13,432 nucleotides of DNA from Microcaldota archaeon. Lineage in GTDB: Archaea > Micrarchaeota > Micrarchaeia > Anstonellales > Anstonellaceae. Positions 6,758-13,432 of this stretch are shown one piece after another; the stretch's first letter is position 1; each line of letters opens with the position of its first letter. Under the pieces are notes generated by a model. That model was given only the letters and a program-made list of their open reading frames with translations. It did no database searches and was not told where the DNA came from. The stretch lies in contig JAOAKE010000022.1 of the NCBI GenBank assembly GCA_026413805.1, forward strand, positions 1 to 13,432, in the 5' to 3' direction. Position numbers and translations under genes: made by a program.

Positions 6758-6844
6758 TATAATTCAGAGAGAAGGCCCCATAATTCTTTACCATGCGCGG
6801 TTAGCTTTGATATCATTTAATTGGCAACAAAAGACAAAAGGATA

Positions 6845-6864
6845 AAAAGGGCAAGCGCCCTTTT
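6845..6864 (+). terminator. Stem-loop before the lipoprotein gene, terminator or leader hairpin
   Basis: AAAAGGGC (6845-6852), loop AAGC, GCCCTTTT (6857-6864): a perfect 8-bp stem with a four-base loop, ending in Ts. It is 88 nt after the stop of the gene at 6128 and 11 nt before ATG 6876. It could end the upstream transcript or act in the leader of the lipoprotein message. The rest of 6758-6875 shows nothing else I can name. Confidence 0.45.
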
Positions 6865-6875
6865 ATGTTGGTTTT

Positions 6876-7421
6876 ATGAAATCCATTTTTGCTCTTTTAG
6901 CTGCCTTAATTTTGCTTTCAGGCTGCCTGGGGGTCTCGCAACAGGCATATGACAGCCTGAAAAGGCAGTGTGAAGAGGAAAAAGCTTCGCTTTCGCAAGA
7001 GATTCAGGTTGCCAACAGCAAAATGGCAGAATACTCTGAAAGGGTTTCCCAGTGCGCAAACACATTGTCGGGGCGGGAGCTTTTGCTGGCAGGCAAGGAA
7101 AAGGAGCTTGCAGAGGCAAACAGGCGGCTTGAACTCCTTGACAATGCATCTGCAAAGGCAGCCAAGGTCCTTGAGCTTCGCGCCCTGCAAGAGCAATATT
7201 TGAGCGCTTTTGGAGAAGGCGGGATACCAAGCAGCTACAAATTTTCCATGATAGAAGCGCAGCTTGCGAAAATAAATGACCCTGAGCTGGCAGAAGCATG
7301 GAGAAAAATAAAAGCCTGCTCAAAAATAATTGAGTGCGACAGCGCAAAGGCAAATTTTTCCAAGCTGTTGGGCGAAAAGACAACGCTGCGAGCGCTGGAA
7401 GTAGTAGAAATGGTTAAATAG
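6876..7421 (+). CDS. Small coiled-coil lipoprotein, function unknown
   Basis: A 181-residue secreted protein. The N-terminus is a short lipoprotein-type signal: Lys2, a hydrophobic stretch, then the lipobox LSGC with C17 as the likely anchored cysteine, so the mature protein should sit on the outer face of the membrane. Residues about 20-90 are Glu/Lys/Gln-rich and heptad-like (for example SLKRQCEEEKASLSQEIQVA), a likely coiled coil with two further cysteines (C32, C60). A helical C-terminal part has a cysteine pair around KACSKIIECDS. I cannot assign a family. The start is fixed by the signal peptide; no Shine-Dalgarno sequence is visible. lonB follows 42 nt downstream on the same strand, so co-transcription is possible, and LonB is also membrane-bound, though a functional link is only inference. 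Confidence 0.8.
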   Translation: MKSIFALLAALILLSGCLGVSQQAYDSLKRQCEEEKASLSQEIQVANSKMAEYSERVSQCANTLSGRELLLAGKEKELAEANRRLELLDNASAKAAKVLELRALQEQYLSAFGEGGIPSSYKFSMIEAQLAKINDPELAEAWRKIKACSKIIECDSAKANFSKLLGEKTTLRALEVVEMVK

Positions 7422-7453
7422 AAAAGCTAAGATAAGCAAATCCTTTTCTGTTA

Positions 7454-7458
7454 GGGTG
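7454..7458 (+). promoter_or_regulatory. Ribosome binding site of lonB
   Basis: GGGTG ends 5 nt before ATG 7464 and fits the archaeal Shine-Dalgarno consensus, supporting that start. Confidence 0.65.
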
Positions 7459-7463
7459 CAACA

Positions 7464-9479
7464 ATGAGGCAGTTTAAGACAACAGAAGAAATCCCAATAC
7501 CCTCAAGGCTCATAGACCAAGTAATAGGGCAGGACGAGGCAGTAAAAATTGTAAAAAAGGCAGCTGCCCAGCGGCGCAATGTCCTTATGATTGGCTCTCC
7601 TGGGACAGGAAAGTCCATGCTGGCGCAGGCAATGGCTGAAATGATGCCTGTTGCCGACTTAGAGGATGTGTTGGTATACCCAAACCCAAACGATGAAAAC
7701 CGCCCGCTCATCCGCGTGGTGAAAACCTACCCTAGCGAAGAGGAAATAAAAAAGGACGCTGAATTGGCGCAGCTTTATTCTTTCTATCGCCAGATGCGCA
7801 AAAGCCTCTCTCAATTTGCCTCAAAGGCAGAAAAAAAGGAGATGGAAAAGGAGGAGATAGGGCAGGGCCGGCTGATACAGCAGGCAGTTAGGGGCAGGGA
7901 AATGGCGCAGAGCAGGGGCCCCTCCACAGGTGCGATGTTTCTTTTCGGCATCATTGCAGTAATAATATTTCTTTATGTCACCGGCTCGCTCAACAATGAG
8001 AACAAATGGTTTGTGCTTGCCACGGTGGTGGGCTTTGGCATACTCTTTTTGCTTTACCGCTTTACGGCCTCATTTGGCAGGAGAATAGGGATGTTTGAGT
8101 CAAATGAGCCAAAGCTGATAGTTGATAATTCTGGAAGGAAGACTGCCCCTTTTGTTGATGCCACCGGCTCAAAGGCAGGTGCGCTGCTTGGCGACGTGAA
8201 GCACGACCCCCTCCAATCAGGTGGAATGGGCACCCCTGCCCACCTGCGGGTTGAGGCAGGCGCAATTCACAGGGCAAACGGCGGGGTGCTGTTCATTGAC
8301 GAGATTGCTTCGCTGAAGCCGAGAAGCCAACAAGAGCTGCTCACAGCCATGCAGGAAAAGAAATATTCAATAACAGGGCAAAGCGAAACCTCTTCAGGAG
8401 CAATTGTAAAGACCGAGCCTGTGCCTTGCGATTTTGTTTTGGTGGCAGCTGGCAATGCCATGGACATGCGAATGATGCACCCTGCCCTCCGAAGCAGGAT
8501 ACGCGGCAATGGCTACGAGGTTTATGTGCAAGACACCATGCCCGACACTCCTGAAAACGAAGACAAATACGTCCAGTTTGTGGCACAAGAAGTAAAAAAG
8601 GACAAAAAAATTCCCCATTTCACCCGTGCGGCTGTGATGGAAATCATTGACGAAGCCAGGAGAAAGGCAGGGCGAAAGAAAAGGCTTTCGCTGAACTTCC
8701 GCGAGCTTGGTGGGCTTGTCCGGGCAGCAGGCGACATTGCACGAGAAGAGGGGGCAAAATATGTTGATGCAGACCACGTAATTCGCGCGCGGGGGATTGC
8801 GCAGCCCATTGAGCAGCAAATGAGCCGAAGGTTTGTTGAAAGCCGCAAGGACTACCAGGTGTTTGTCTCAGAAGGCAGCCGCGTTGGAAAGGTGAACGGG
8901 CTTGCTGTCTTGGGCGACTCTTCCTCTGGCTTAATCCTTCCGATAGTTGCAGAGGTCACTCCGGCTTCCTCAAGGGCTGAAGGCAAGTTAATTGCCACAG
9001 GAAAGCTAGGCACAATTGCAAAAGAGGCAGTTGAGAATGTTTCGGCGATCATAAAGAAGCACATTGGGAAGGACGTGGCAAGCTATGACATGCATGTCCA
9101 ATTCTTGCAGACTTATGAAGGGGTGGAAGGCGATTCTGCCTCAATTTCAATCGCAGTTGCCATAATTTCCGCCATGGAGAACATCCCTGTGCGGCAGGAT
9201 GTTGCCATGACTGGCTCGCTTTCAGTCAGGGGCGAGGTGCTTCCTGTGGGAGGGGTGACTGGCAAGACCGAGGCAGCAATAGAGGCAGGCATAGGCGAGA
9301 TAATTGTCCCAAAGGCAAATTTGGAAGACATCTACCTCACAGGCGCCCTAAAAAAGAGGATAAAGATAGTTCCCGTTGAAAATTTTGTGGATGTCCTCAA
9401 AGTTTCGCTGGTAGAGGGAGAAAAGAAGAAGAAACTTATCAAAAAGATGAGTGCGCTTCTTAAAGTCAGCAAGAAATGA
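7464..9479 (+). CDS. lonB: Archaeal Lon protease, membrane-anchored LonB type
   Basis: ATP-dependent serine protease that degrades misfolded or regulatory proteins at the cytoplasmic face of the membrane. The 671 residues show Walker A GSPGTGKS (44-51), then two transmembrane segments (about 156-173 and 182-199) inserted within the AAA+ module, the hallmark of archaeal LonB. Walker B GGVLFIDE is at 273-280. The C-terminal protease domain carries the catalytic Ser-Lys dyad S558 (EGDSAS) and K601 (GGVTGKTEAA). Length and the 43-residue spacing of the dyad match the family. All key residues are intact. The start has GGGTG 5 nt upstream. The gene follows the small lipoprotein gene by 42 nt and ends one base from the stop of a convergent gene. 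Together with the DnaK system nearby it gives this locus both refolding and degradation functions. Confidence 0.98.
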   Translation: MRQFKTTEEIPIPSRLIDQVIGQDEAVKIVKKAAAQRRNVLMIGSPGTGKSMLAQAMAEMMPVADLEDVLVYPNPNDENRPLIRVVKTYPSEEEIKKDAELAQLYSFYRQMRKSLSQFASKAEKKEMEKEEIGQGRLIQQAVRGREMAQSRGPSTGAMFLFGIIAVIIFLYVTGSLNNENKWFVLATVVGFGILFLLYRFTASFGRRIGMFESNEPKLIVDNSGRKTAPFVDATGSKAGALLGDVKHDPLQSGGMGTPAHLRVEAGAIHRANGGVLFIDEIASLKPRSQQELLTAMQEKKYSITGQSETSSGAIVKTEPVPCDFVLVAAGNAMDMRMMHPALRSRIRGNGYEVYVQDTMPDTPENEDKYVQFVAQEVKKDKKIPHFTRAAVMEIIDEARRKAGRKKRLSLNFRELGGLVRAAGDIAREEGAKYVDADHVIRARGIAQPIEQQMSRRFVESRKDYQVFVSEGSRVGKVNGLAVLGDSSSGLILPIVAEVTPASSRAEGKLIATGKLGTIAKEAVENVSAIIKKHIGKDVASYDMHVQFLQTYEGVEGDSASISIAVAIISAMENIPVRQDVAMTGSLSVRGEVLPVGGVTGKTEAAIEAGIGEIIVPKANLEDIYLTGALKKRIKIVPVENFVDVLKVSLVEGEKKKKLIKKMSALLKVSKK

Positions 9480-9480
9480 G

Positions 9481-9921
9481 CTATTTCTTTCTTAAAAAGT
9501 GATGTTTCATTGCATCGGATAGAACGAAGGCAATTGTGGATATGAGGAACGCCCCTGCTGCCGACATGCCTGCAAAGAAGAGGACAGCAAAATGGAAGGC
9601 AAACCAAGAGGACGGGTAAACCGCAGCGATGGCAACCAGGACAGAAACCACAAATGAAATAAAGGAAAGGACGACGTGCGTAAGGTTGCCTTTTGCCCTG
9701 AGTATGAACGAGTTGGCGATGAGCGCAATCCCCACCCCTATTAAAACACCTGCAAAGATTGAGAAAAAGAAAGAGGTAAAGCCGAAGGATATCAAGTCAA
9801 CTATGTCGCTTTGTTCATAGGATGGAGGCCTGTTGAAAAAGCATGCGCCTGCACCGATGAGAATAAGCGCAATGCCTGCCATGAGAAGCGCCATCTTAAA
9901 ATCAGGTATTTTCTCAGCCAT
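9481..9921 (-). CDS. Hypothetical integral membrane protein (four predicted helices)
   Basis: A 146-residue hydrophobic protein that I cannot assign to a family. After MAEKIPDFK come about four membrane helices: one near LLMAGIALILIGAGACFF, a long one from ISFGFTSFFFSIFAGVLIG onward, one near VVLSFISFVVSVLVAIAAVY, and a last one near FAVLFFAGMSAAGAFLIS. A short basic tail ends HHFLRKK. An upstream in-frame ATG (9969) would add 16 residues (MHFGIWIINIAG...). I prefer 9921 because a TATA-like TTATTAATAT lies about 24 nt upstream and AGGT (9927-9930) sits 5 nt before it; the longer start would put the promoter inside the gene. It is convergent with lonB (one base between stops) and divergent from ccdA. 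Confidence 0.75.
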   Translation of the reverse strand: MAEKIPDFKMALLMAGIALILIGAGACFFNRPPSYEQSDIVDLISFGFTSFFFSIFAGVLIGVGIALIANSFILRAKGNLTHVVLSFISFVVSVLVAIAAVYPSSWFAFHFAVLFFAGMSAAGAFLISTIAFVLSDAMKHHFLRKK

Positions 9922-9940
9922 AGCATACCTAAATCCAGCA

Positions 9941-9950
9941 ATATTAATAA
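9941..9950. promoter_or_regulatory. Shared TATA-like element between divergent genes
   Basis: ATATTAATAA on the plus strand reads TTATTAATAT on the minus strand. It is placed to start the minus-strand membrane-protein gene at or near ATG 9921. In the other direction it would start ccdA near 9971, leaving a 30-nt leader that contains a good ribosome binding site. It is the only obvious TATA-like stretch in the 79-nt gap. Confidence 0.45.
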
Positions 9951-9988
9951 TCCAAATCCCAAAATGCACAAGAAAGAACGCAAAAGAC

Positions 9989-9994
9989 AGGTGA
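9989..9994 (+). promoter_or_regulatory. Ribosome binding site that fixes the ccdA GTG start
   Basis: AGGTGA is 6 nt before GTG 10001 and is a near-perfect match to the archaeal consensus. No ATG lies in frame at a suitable place, so the GTG start is well supported. Confidence 0.8.
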
Positions 9995-10000
9995 AAGTAA

Positions 10001-10684
10001 GTGTTGGCACTGGATGGAGAGGCTGGGTTGGCAGCTGCGTTCCTTGCAGGGATATTGTCATTTTTCTCGCCTTGCGTTTTTCCTCTCCTGCCCGCATTTT
10101 TTGCTTACTTAAGCGGCGGAATGGAAAAAATTGGAAAAAGGCAGGCAGGCGTCCTAAAACATATTCTCTTCTTTGTGGCTGGGTTTTCGCTGTCCTTTGC
10201 AGCTTTCGGAGCAGTTATGGGCAGCCTATTTGGTGGGGTAGGCGGAGAGCTTGCAGCTTGGCTGCCCCGCTTGGGCGGGATAGTGATAATCCTCTTTGCT
10301 CTCCACCTTATGGGAATATTGAAAATTCCTTTTTTGCTTGCAGGCAGGAGCAGTGGGCTTATGAGAGGGGCGCAGGCACGCCTGCGAGGTTCTTTTGCCT
10401 TCTCCTTCCTTGTAGGGGCGAGCCTTGCAGTGAGCTGGACTCCCTGCGCTGGGCCAGTGCTCGGCTCAATATTTTTGATGGCAGTGGCTAACCCCCAAGG
10501 CTCTTTTTGGTATTTCCTGTTTTATTCAATCGGCTTGAGTTTGCCGTTTATAGCCGCCGGAGCATTTGTTTCAAGGACTGAGTGGCTGGTAAGGAAGGCA
10601 CAGCCTTATCTTCACTATTTTAATTATGCCGCAGGGATGTTAATGTTCCTAGTAGGGCTAATGGCCATAAGCGGAACTCTTTGA
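10001..10684 (+). CDS. ccdA: Cytochrome c biogenesis/thiol-transport protein CcdA (DsbD transmembrane family)
   Basis: Integral membrane protein that carries reducing equivalents from cytoplasmic thioredoxin to extracytoplasmic thiol proteins. The 227 residues give about six membrane helices. The two redox cysteines lie in the expected motifs: FFSPCVFPLLP (C25) in helix 1 and SWTPCAGPVLGS (C149) in helix 4, each Pro-Cys as in the family. Length matches stand-alone CcdA, without the thioredoxin-like ends of DsbD. Translation starts at GTG 10001 behind AGGTGA. The gene is followed 9 nt later by a transporter gene on the same strand. No thioredoxin-like partner or cytochrome c gene is visible in this window. 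An exported disulfide-handling protein is the more likely customer than cytochrome c in a reduced archaeal genome, but that is inference. Confidence 0.92.
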   Translation: MLALDGEAGLAAAFLAGILSFFSPCVFPLLPAFFAYLSGGMEKIGKRQAGVLKHILFFVAGFSLSFAAFGAVMGSLFGGVGGELAAWLPRLGGIVIILFALHLMGILKIPFLLAGRSSGLMRGAQARLRGSFAFSFLVGASLAVSWTPCAGPVLGSIFLMAVANPQGSFWYFLFYSIGLSLPFIAAGAFVSRTEWLVRKAQPYLHYFNYAAGMLMFLVGLMAISGTL

Positions 10685-10693
10685 GGGTCAGTA

Positions 10694-12208
10694 ATGGCGT
10701 TCATAAGTTCGGAAGGCAAAAACGCAGAGACTGAAAGCCTTAGTGCCGAGCAGCGCAAGGGCTCAATGAAATTTTCAATTTTTGAATCTATTTTTTACTC
10801 TGTCATGAGCGCAGCAGGAGACGTTTTTGTGCCAGCTGCATTGGTCTTTCTCGGAGCAAGCAGCTTTTACATAGGCCTGCTTGCCGCCCTTCCTCAGCTT
10901 TTAGGGGCGTTTGCCCAGTCGCTCGCCCTCAATGCAATCCGAATTGTAAAAAGCAGGAGAACCCTTGTTTTTTTAGTCTCTCTCCTCCATTCGCTAAGCT
11001 GGATTTTTGTAATCGCAGTGTTGCTTTGGCCGACTGAACTTTCCATTCCTCTTATAATACTGTTTTTTTCTTTGGGGGCAGCTGCAAGCGCGCTTGGAAG
11101 CCCTGCGTGGAGCAGCTGGATTTCAGACATCGTGCCTGAAAATGAGCGGGCAGATTTTTTTGCAAGGAGAAACCGCATAATGCAGCTAACCTTGTTTTCA
11201 GCCACTTTTATAATCGGGCTTGTTCTCCGCGAGCTCCAGCTGCGCTATGAAGCAGCCTTTGCCTTCTCAGCAATCTTTGCAGTGGCTTTTTTGGCAAGGC
11301 TTGCAAGCGCGGCAATGCACCTGCGAGTATCCGACATTAAATACGAGCCGCAGCTAATGAAAGAAATAAGGCTCAAGCACCTTTTTCTCCTTCCAGCATA
11401 CAGGAACGAGCTGTGGTTTCTGGCTTTCATCGCCCTGATGAACTTTACCGTGCAGTTTGCTTCGCCTTTTTTCACTCCCTACATGCTCTCTGAGCTTGGC
11501 TATGATGCTGGCATGCTCGGGCTAATGACCGCAGTAGCCGTTTTTACCAAGGTAGCGGCTTATCCCTACTGGGGAAAGATGATTGATAGATTCGGAAACC
11601 GGACAGTGCTTGTCGCCACTTCACTTCTTGCCCCATTTGTCCCCCTGCTTTGGCTTCTTTCAAAAGATACGGCAATGATTGGGCTCTTCCAGGTATTTTC
11701 AGGCTTTGTCTGGTCCGGCTATGACCTTGCCTCGTTTAACTATGCCCTTGCGCTTGTAGGAAGGGAGCTTCGGCCCTCCTTCATTGCAAAATATAACCAA
11801 TTCAACGGAATATTCTATGCAGCAGGCTCAATTGCCGGGGGGCTGTTTCTCACAAATTTTGGAGGGCTTTCATTATTCGGGTTTAGCGGCATCCTTCTAG
11901 TCTTTCTCATTTCAGGGTTCATGCGCTTGGCAACTGCCCTTATCTTTACCAAAAAACTTGCCTCAACAAGCGAAATTGAGAACACCACTGGCCAGCGCGC
12001 CATGATTTTCAACCTCGTAGCAGTCTACCCAATGCGCGGCGCAGTGCACGAGGTCTTGAATGGCTGGAATTTTACAAGGAAGGCTGTGGAAAACCATGCC
12101 TTGCTTGGCAAGGTGCTCATCAAAGAAGGCATAAAAACAACAGGAGAGCTTCTGGAGAGCGGGAAAAGGAAGATTGCAGGGCGAATTGGGCGCAAGAAAA
12201 GGCTTTAA
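10694..12208 (+). CDS. Major facilitator superfamily (MFS) transporter
   Basis: A 504-residue secondary transporter of unknown substrate. About twelve hydrophobic segments run from near residue 30 to 420. Family-like landmarks are SPAWSSWISDIVPENERADF (136-155) in the loop after the fourth helix or so, and the MFS motif A-like GKMIDRFGNRTVL (294-306) between helices in the second half. The N-terminal 25 residues are polar and cytosolic. After the last helix comes an unusually long soluble tail of about 80 residues that ends in a Lys/Arg-rich stretch (KRKIAGRIGRKKRL). The start ATG 10694 has GAGGGT (10683-10688) 5 nt upstream, overlapping the ccdA stop, so the two genes form a translationally linked pair. 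The substrate cannot be read from the sequence. Confidence 0.88.
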   Translation: MAFISSEGKNAETESLSAEQRKGSMKFSIFESIFYSVMSAAGDVFVPAALVFLGASSFYIGLLAALPQLLGAFAQSLALNAIRIVKSRRTLVFLVSLLHSLSWIFVIAVLLWPTELSIPLIILFFSLGAAASALGSPAWSSWISDIVPENERADFFARRNRIMQLTLFSATFIIGLVLRELQLRYEAAFAFSAIFAVAFLARLASAAMHLRVSDIKYEPQLMKEIRLKHLFLLPAYRNELWFLAFIALMNFTVQFASPFFTPYMLSELGYDAGMLGLMTAVAVFTKVAAYPYWGKMIDRFGNRTVLVATSLLAPFVPLLWLLSKDTAMIGLFQVFSGFVWSGYDLASFNYALALVGRELRPSFIAKYNQFNGIFYAAGSIAGGLFLTNFGGLSLFGFSGILLVFLISGFMRLATALIFTKKLASTSEIENTTGQRAMIFNLVAVYPMRGAVHEVLNGWNFTRKAVENHALLGKVLIKEGIKTTGELLESGKRKIAGRIGRKKRL

Positions 12209-12217
12209 GAAACAAGC

Positions 12218-12230
12218 CATTTTATTTTTT
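12218..12230 (+). promoter_or_regulatory. T-rich stretch: possible terminator of the MFS operon and TATA-like box of leuS
   Basis: This run of almost only T, with A at two positions, starts 10 nt after the MFS stop and is centred about 25 nt before the leuS ATG. Archaeal transcription can end at T-tracts, and the same stretch is at TATA distance from leuS. Which role applies cannot be told from the sequence. Confidence 0.4.
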
Positions 12231-12248
12231 TCCAAGGTCTAAAAAAGC

Positions 12249-13432
12249 ATGCAAGAGATTGAAGCCAAGTGGCAAAAAAGATGGGAGGAGGCAGCAATTT
12301 TCAGCCCAGCAGCCACGCAAGGAGAAAAGTTTTTCATCACCGCTGCCTTTCCTTACCCCAATTCTCCCCAGCATATAGGGCACGGGAGGACATACACCAC
12401 TACTGACATTTACGCCCGCTACCAGCGGATGAAAGGGAAAAACGTCCTTTTTCCAATGGCCTTTCATGTAACCGGCACGCCCGTGCTTGCAATGGCCAAG
12501 CGGCTTGCAGAGGGAGACTTGGAGATACTGGGCATATTTGAAAAGGTATACCGCATTCCCCCGCATACGGCGAAATCGCTGACCGACCCATCTGAGCTTG
12601 TCGCTTACTTTTCGCGGGAGATAGAGCAAGGCATGAAAGAGATGGGCTATTCAATTGACTGGAGCAGGAAATTTTACTCATTTGATGCCCAGTTCAGCAA
12701 GTTCATCCACTGGCAGTTTGCAAAGCTCAAAGAAAAGGGCTACATAGTAAAAGGGGAGCACCCTGTCCCATGGTGCCCGGTTGCCCAGATGGCGGTAGGC
12801 GCACATGACACCCAAGGGGACATTGACCCGCACATTGAGGAAGTCACTGCCATCTTATTTCCATTTGAGGAAGGGTTTCTTGCCTGCGCCACATATCGGC
12901 CCGAGACCATTTACGGAGTTACAAATATCTGGCTCAACCCCTCTGCCACATATGTCCTTGCAAGCGATGGAAAAAGAAAACTTTATCTTTCAAAAGAAGC
13001 GGCTGGCTCGCTCTCTATGCAAATGCCCCTCTCATTTGAGAAGGAGCTGCCTGCAAGCGAGCTGATTGGAAAGAGCGCAAGAAACCCGCTCACCGGTGCA
13101 GAGGTGCAAGTGTTTCCTGCAAATTTTGTTGACCCGAGGACCGGGACTGGGGTTGTCATGTCTGTCCCTGCCCATGCGCCATATGATTTTCTTGCCCTTC
13201 GCGATGGGGGCCTGCTTGAAAAGGTGCAGCTGGTGCAGGTGCTTTCTCTTGAAGGCTTCGGGAAATTTCCCGCAAAGGAGATAGTGGAGCGGATGGGAGT
13301 GCGAAGCCAATCCGACCCGAAGGCAGAGGAAGCCACAAGCGAAATATACCGCAAAGAAGCGCACACCGGGATAATGGTTGTGGGTGAATTTGCTGGAATG
13401 AAAGGGATAGAGGCAAAGGAGAAGGTCAAGGA
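12249..13432 (+). CDS. leuS: Leucyl-tRNA synthetase, archaeal type (3' part cut by window edge)
   Basis: Charges tRNA-Leu with leucine and edits mischarged products. 394 codons are visible, open to the window edge; archaeal enzymes are about 900-970 residues, so less than half is present. The class I HIGH motif is HIGH itself (42-45, in PQHIGHGRTYTTTD), preceded by AAFPYPNSP. The CP1 editing domain is entered near residue 200, with the threonine-bearing TYRPET (215-220) and GTGVVMSVPAHAPYD (299-313). These are of the archaeal/eukaryal form rather than the bacterial one. The KMSKS loop is beyond the edge. An in-frame stop lies just upstream, so ATG 12249 is the first possible start. A poor AAGGT is too far away, and a T-rich TATA-like stretch about 25 nt upstream suggests a leaderless message. 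Confidence 0.96.
   Translation, partial: MQEIEAKWQKRWEEAAIFSPAATQGEKFFITAAFPYPNSPQHIGHGRTYTTTDIYARYQRMKGKNVLFPMAFHVTGTPVLAMAKRLAEGDLEILGIFEKVYRIPPHTAKSLTDPSELVAYFSREIEQGMKEMGYSIDWSRKFYSFDAQFSKFIHWQFAKLKEKGYIVKGEHPVPWCPVAQMAVGAHDTQGDIDPHIEEVTAILFPFEEGFLACATYRPETIYGVTNIWLNPSATYVLASDGKRKLYLSKEAAGSLSMQMPLSFEKELPASELIGKSARNPLTGAEVQVFPANFVDPRTGTGVVMSVPAHAPYDFLALRDGGLLEKVQLVQVLSLEGFGKFPAKEIVERMGVRSQSDPKAEEATSEIYRKEAHTGIMVVGEFAGMKGIEAKEKVK

Noticed and set aside
6758..6875. Possible tRNA or other RNA gene between the orphan and the lipoprotein
   Set aside because: No cloverleaf, T-loop or conserved RNA motif can be found; only the hairpin at 6845-6864 stands out.
9922..9969. Upstream ATG (9969) for the four-helix membrane protein
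   Set aside because: It would place the TATA-like element within the coding region and has no ribosome site. ATG 9921 has an AGGT and fitting promoter spacing.
9811..10491. Open frame of about 226 codons on the plus strand overlapping the divergent gap and ccdA
   Set aside because: Runs in a different frame through ccdA, which has both Pro-Cys motifs, membrane helices and a strong ribosome site. It also overlaps the start of the opposite membrane-protein gene.
12222..12629. Minus-strand open frame of about 135 codons opposite the start of leuS
   Set aside because: Shadow of leuS, whose HIGH motif region is unmistakable in the plus strand.

Overview
The window looks like an archaeal chromosome, most likely a mesophilic DPANN-type lineage (a Diapherotrites- or Micrarchaeota-like genome is my guess, not something the sequence proves). 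The archaeal markers are a membrane-anchored LonB protease with two transmembrane segments inside the AAA+ module, an archaeal/eukaryal-type leucyl-tRNA synthetase and a class I lysyl-tRNA synthetase. Several first genes have a TATA-like box about 26 nt before the start codon and little or no Shine-Dalgarno sequence. Genes are tightly packed, GC is roughly balanced, and the longest gene-free stretch is about 170 nt, so no stretch over 300 nt lacks a gene.

Layout. Positions 1-5957 (minus strand) hold one long gene string. In transcription order it is a winged-helix regulator, grpE, an unrecognised 109-aa gene, dnaK, dnaJ and lysS (cut by the left edge). The first four genes are linked by overlaps or very short gaps. 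This is a complete bacterial-type Hsp70 system headed by a probable autoregulator, an arrangement reminiscent of bacterial hrcA-grpE-dnaK-dnaJ operons but with an unrelated-looking regulator. The promoter region at 5958-6010 carries a striking 18-bp imperfect inverted repeat (16 of 18 positions matching) that brackets the presumed TATA box and reaches the start codon. It is the best candidate operator for that regulator.

Positions 6098-6757 (plus) hold an AT-richer orphan gene of unknown function with its own strong TATA-like element. Positions 6876-9479 (plus) hold a small coiled-coil lipoprotein followed by lonB. Positions 9481-9921 (minus) encode a four-helix membrane protein that is convergent with lonB, with a single base between the stop codons. 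It shares a short divergent promoter region with ccdA at 10001. Positions 10001-12208 (plus) encode CcdA and a major facilitator transporter in a two-gene operon. Position 12249 to the right edge is the 5' part of leuS.

Functionally the window is dominated by protein quality control: DnaK/DnaJ/GrpE refolding on one side and LonB proteolysis at the membrane on the other, flanked by two aminoacyl-tRNA synthetases. CcdA points to thiol-disulfide traffic across the membrane. The most interesting items are the regulator and its candidate operator, the unknown 109-aa gene embedded between grpE and dnaK, and the compositionally different orphan at 6128-6757. I see no CRISPR array, insertion sequence, rRNA or tRNA gene.
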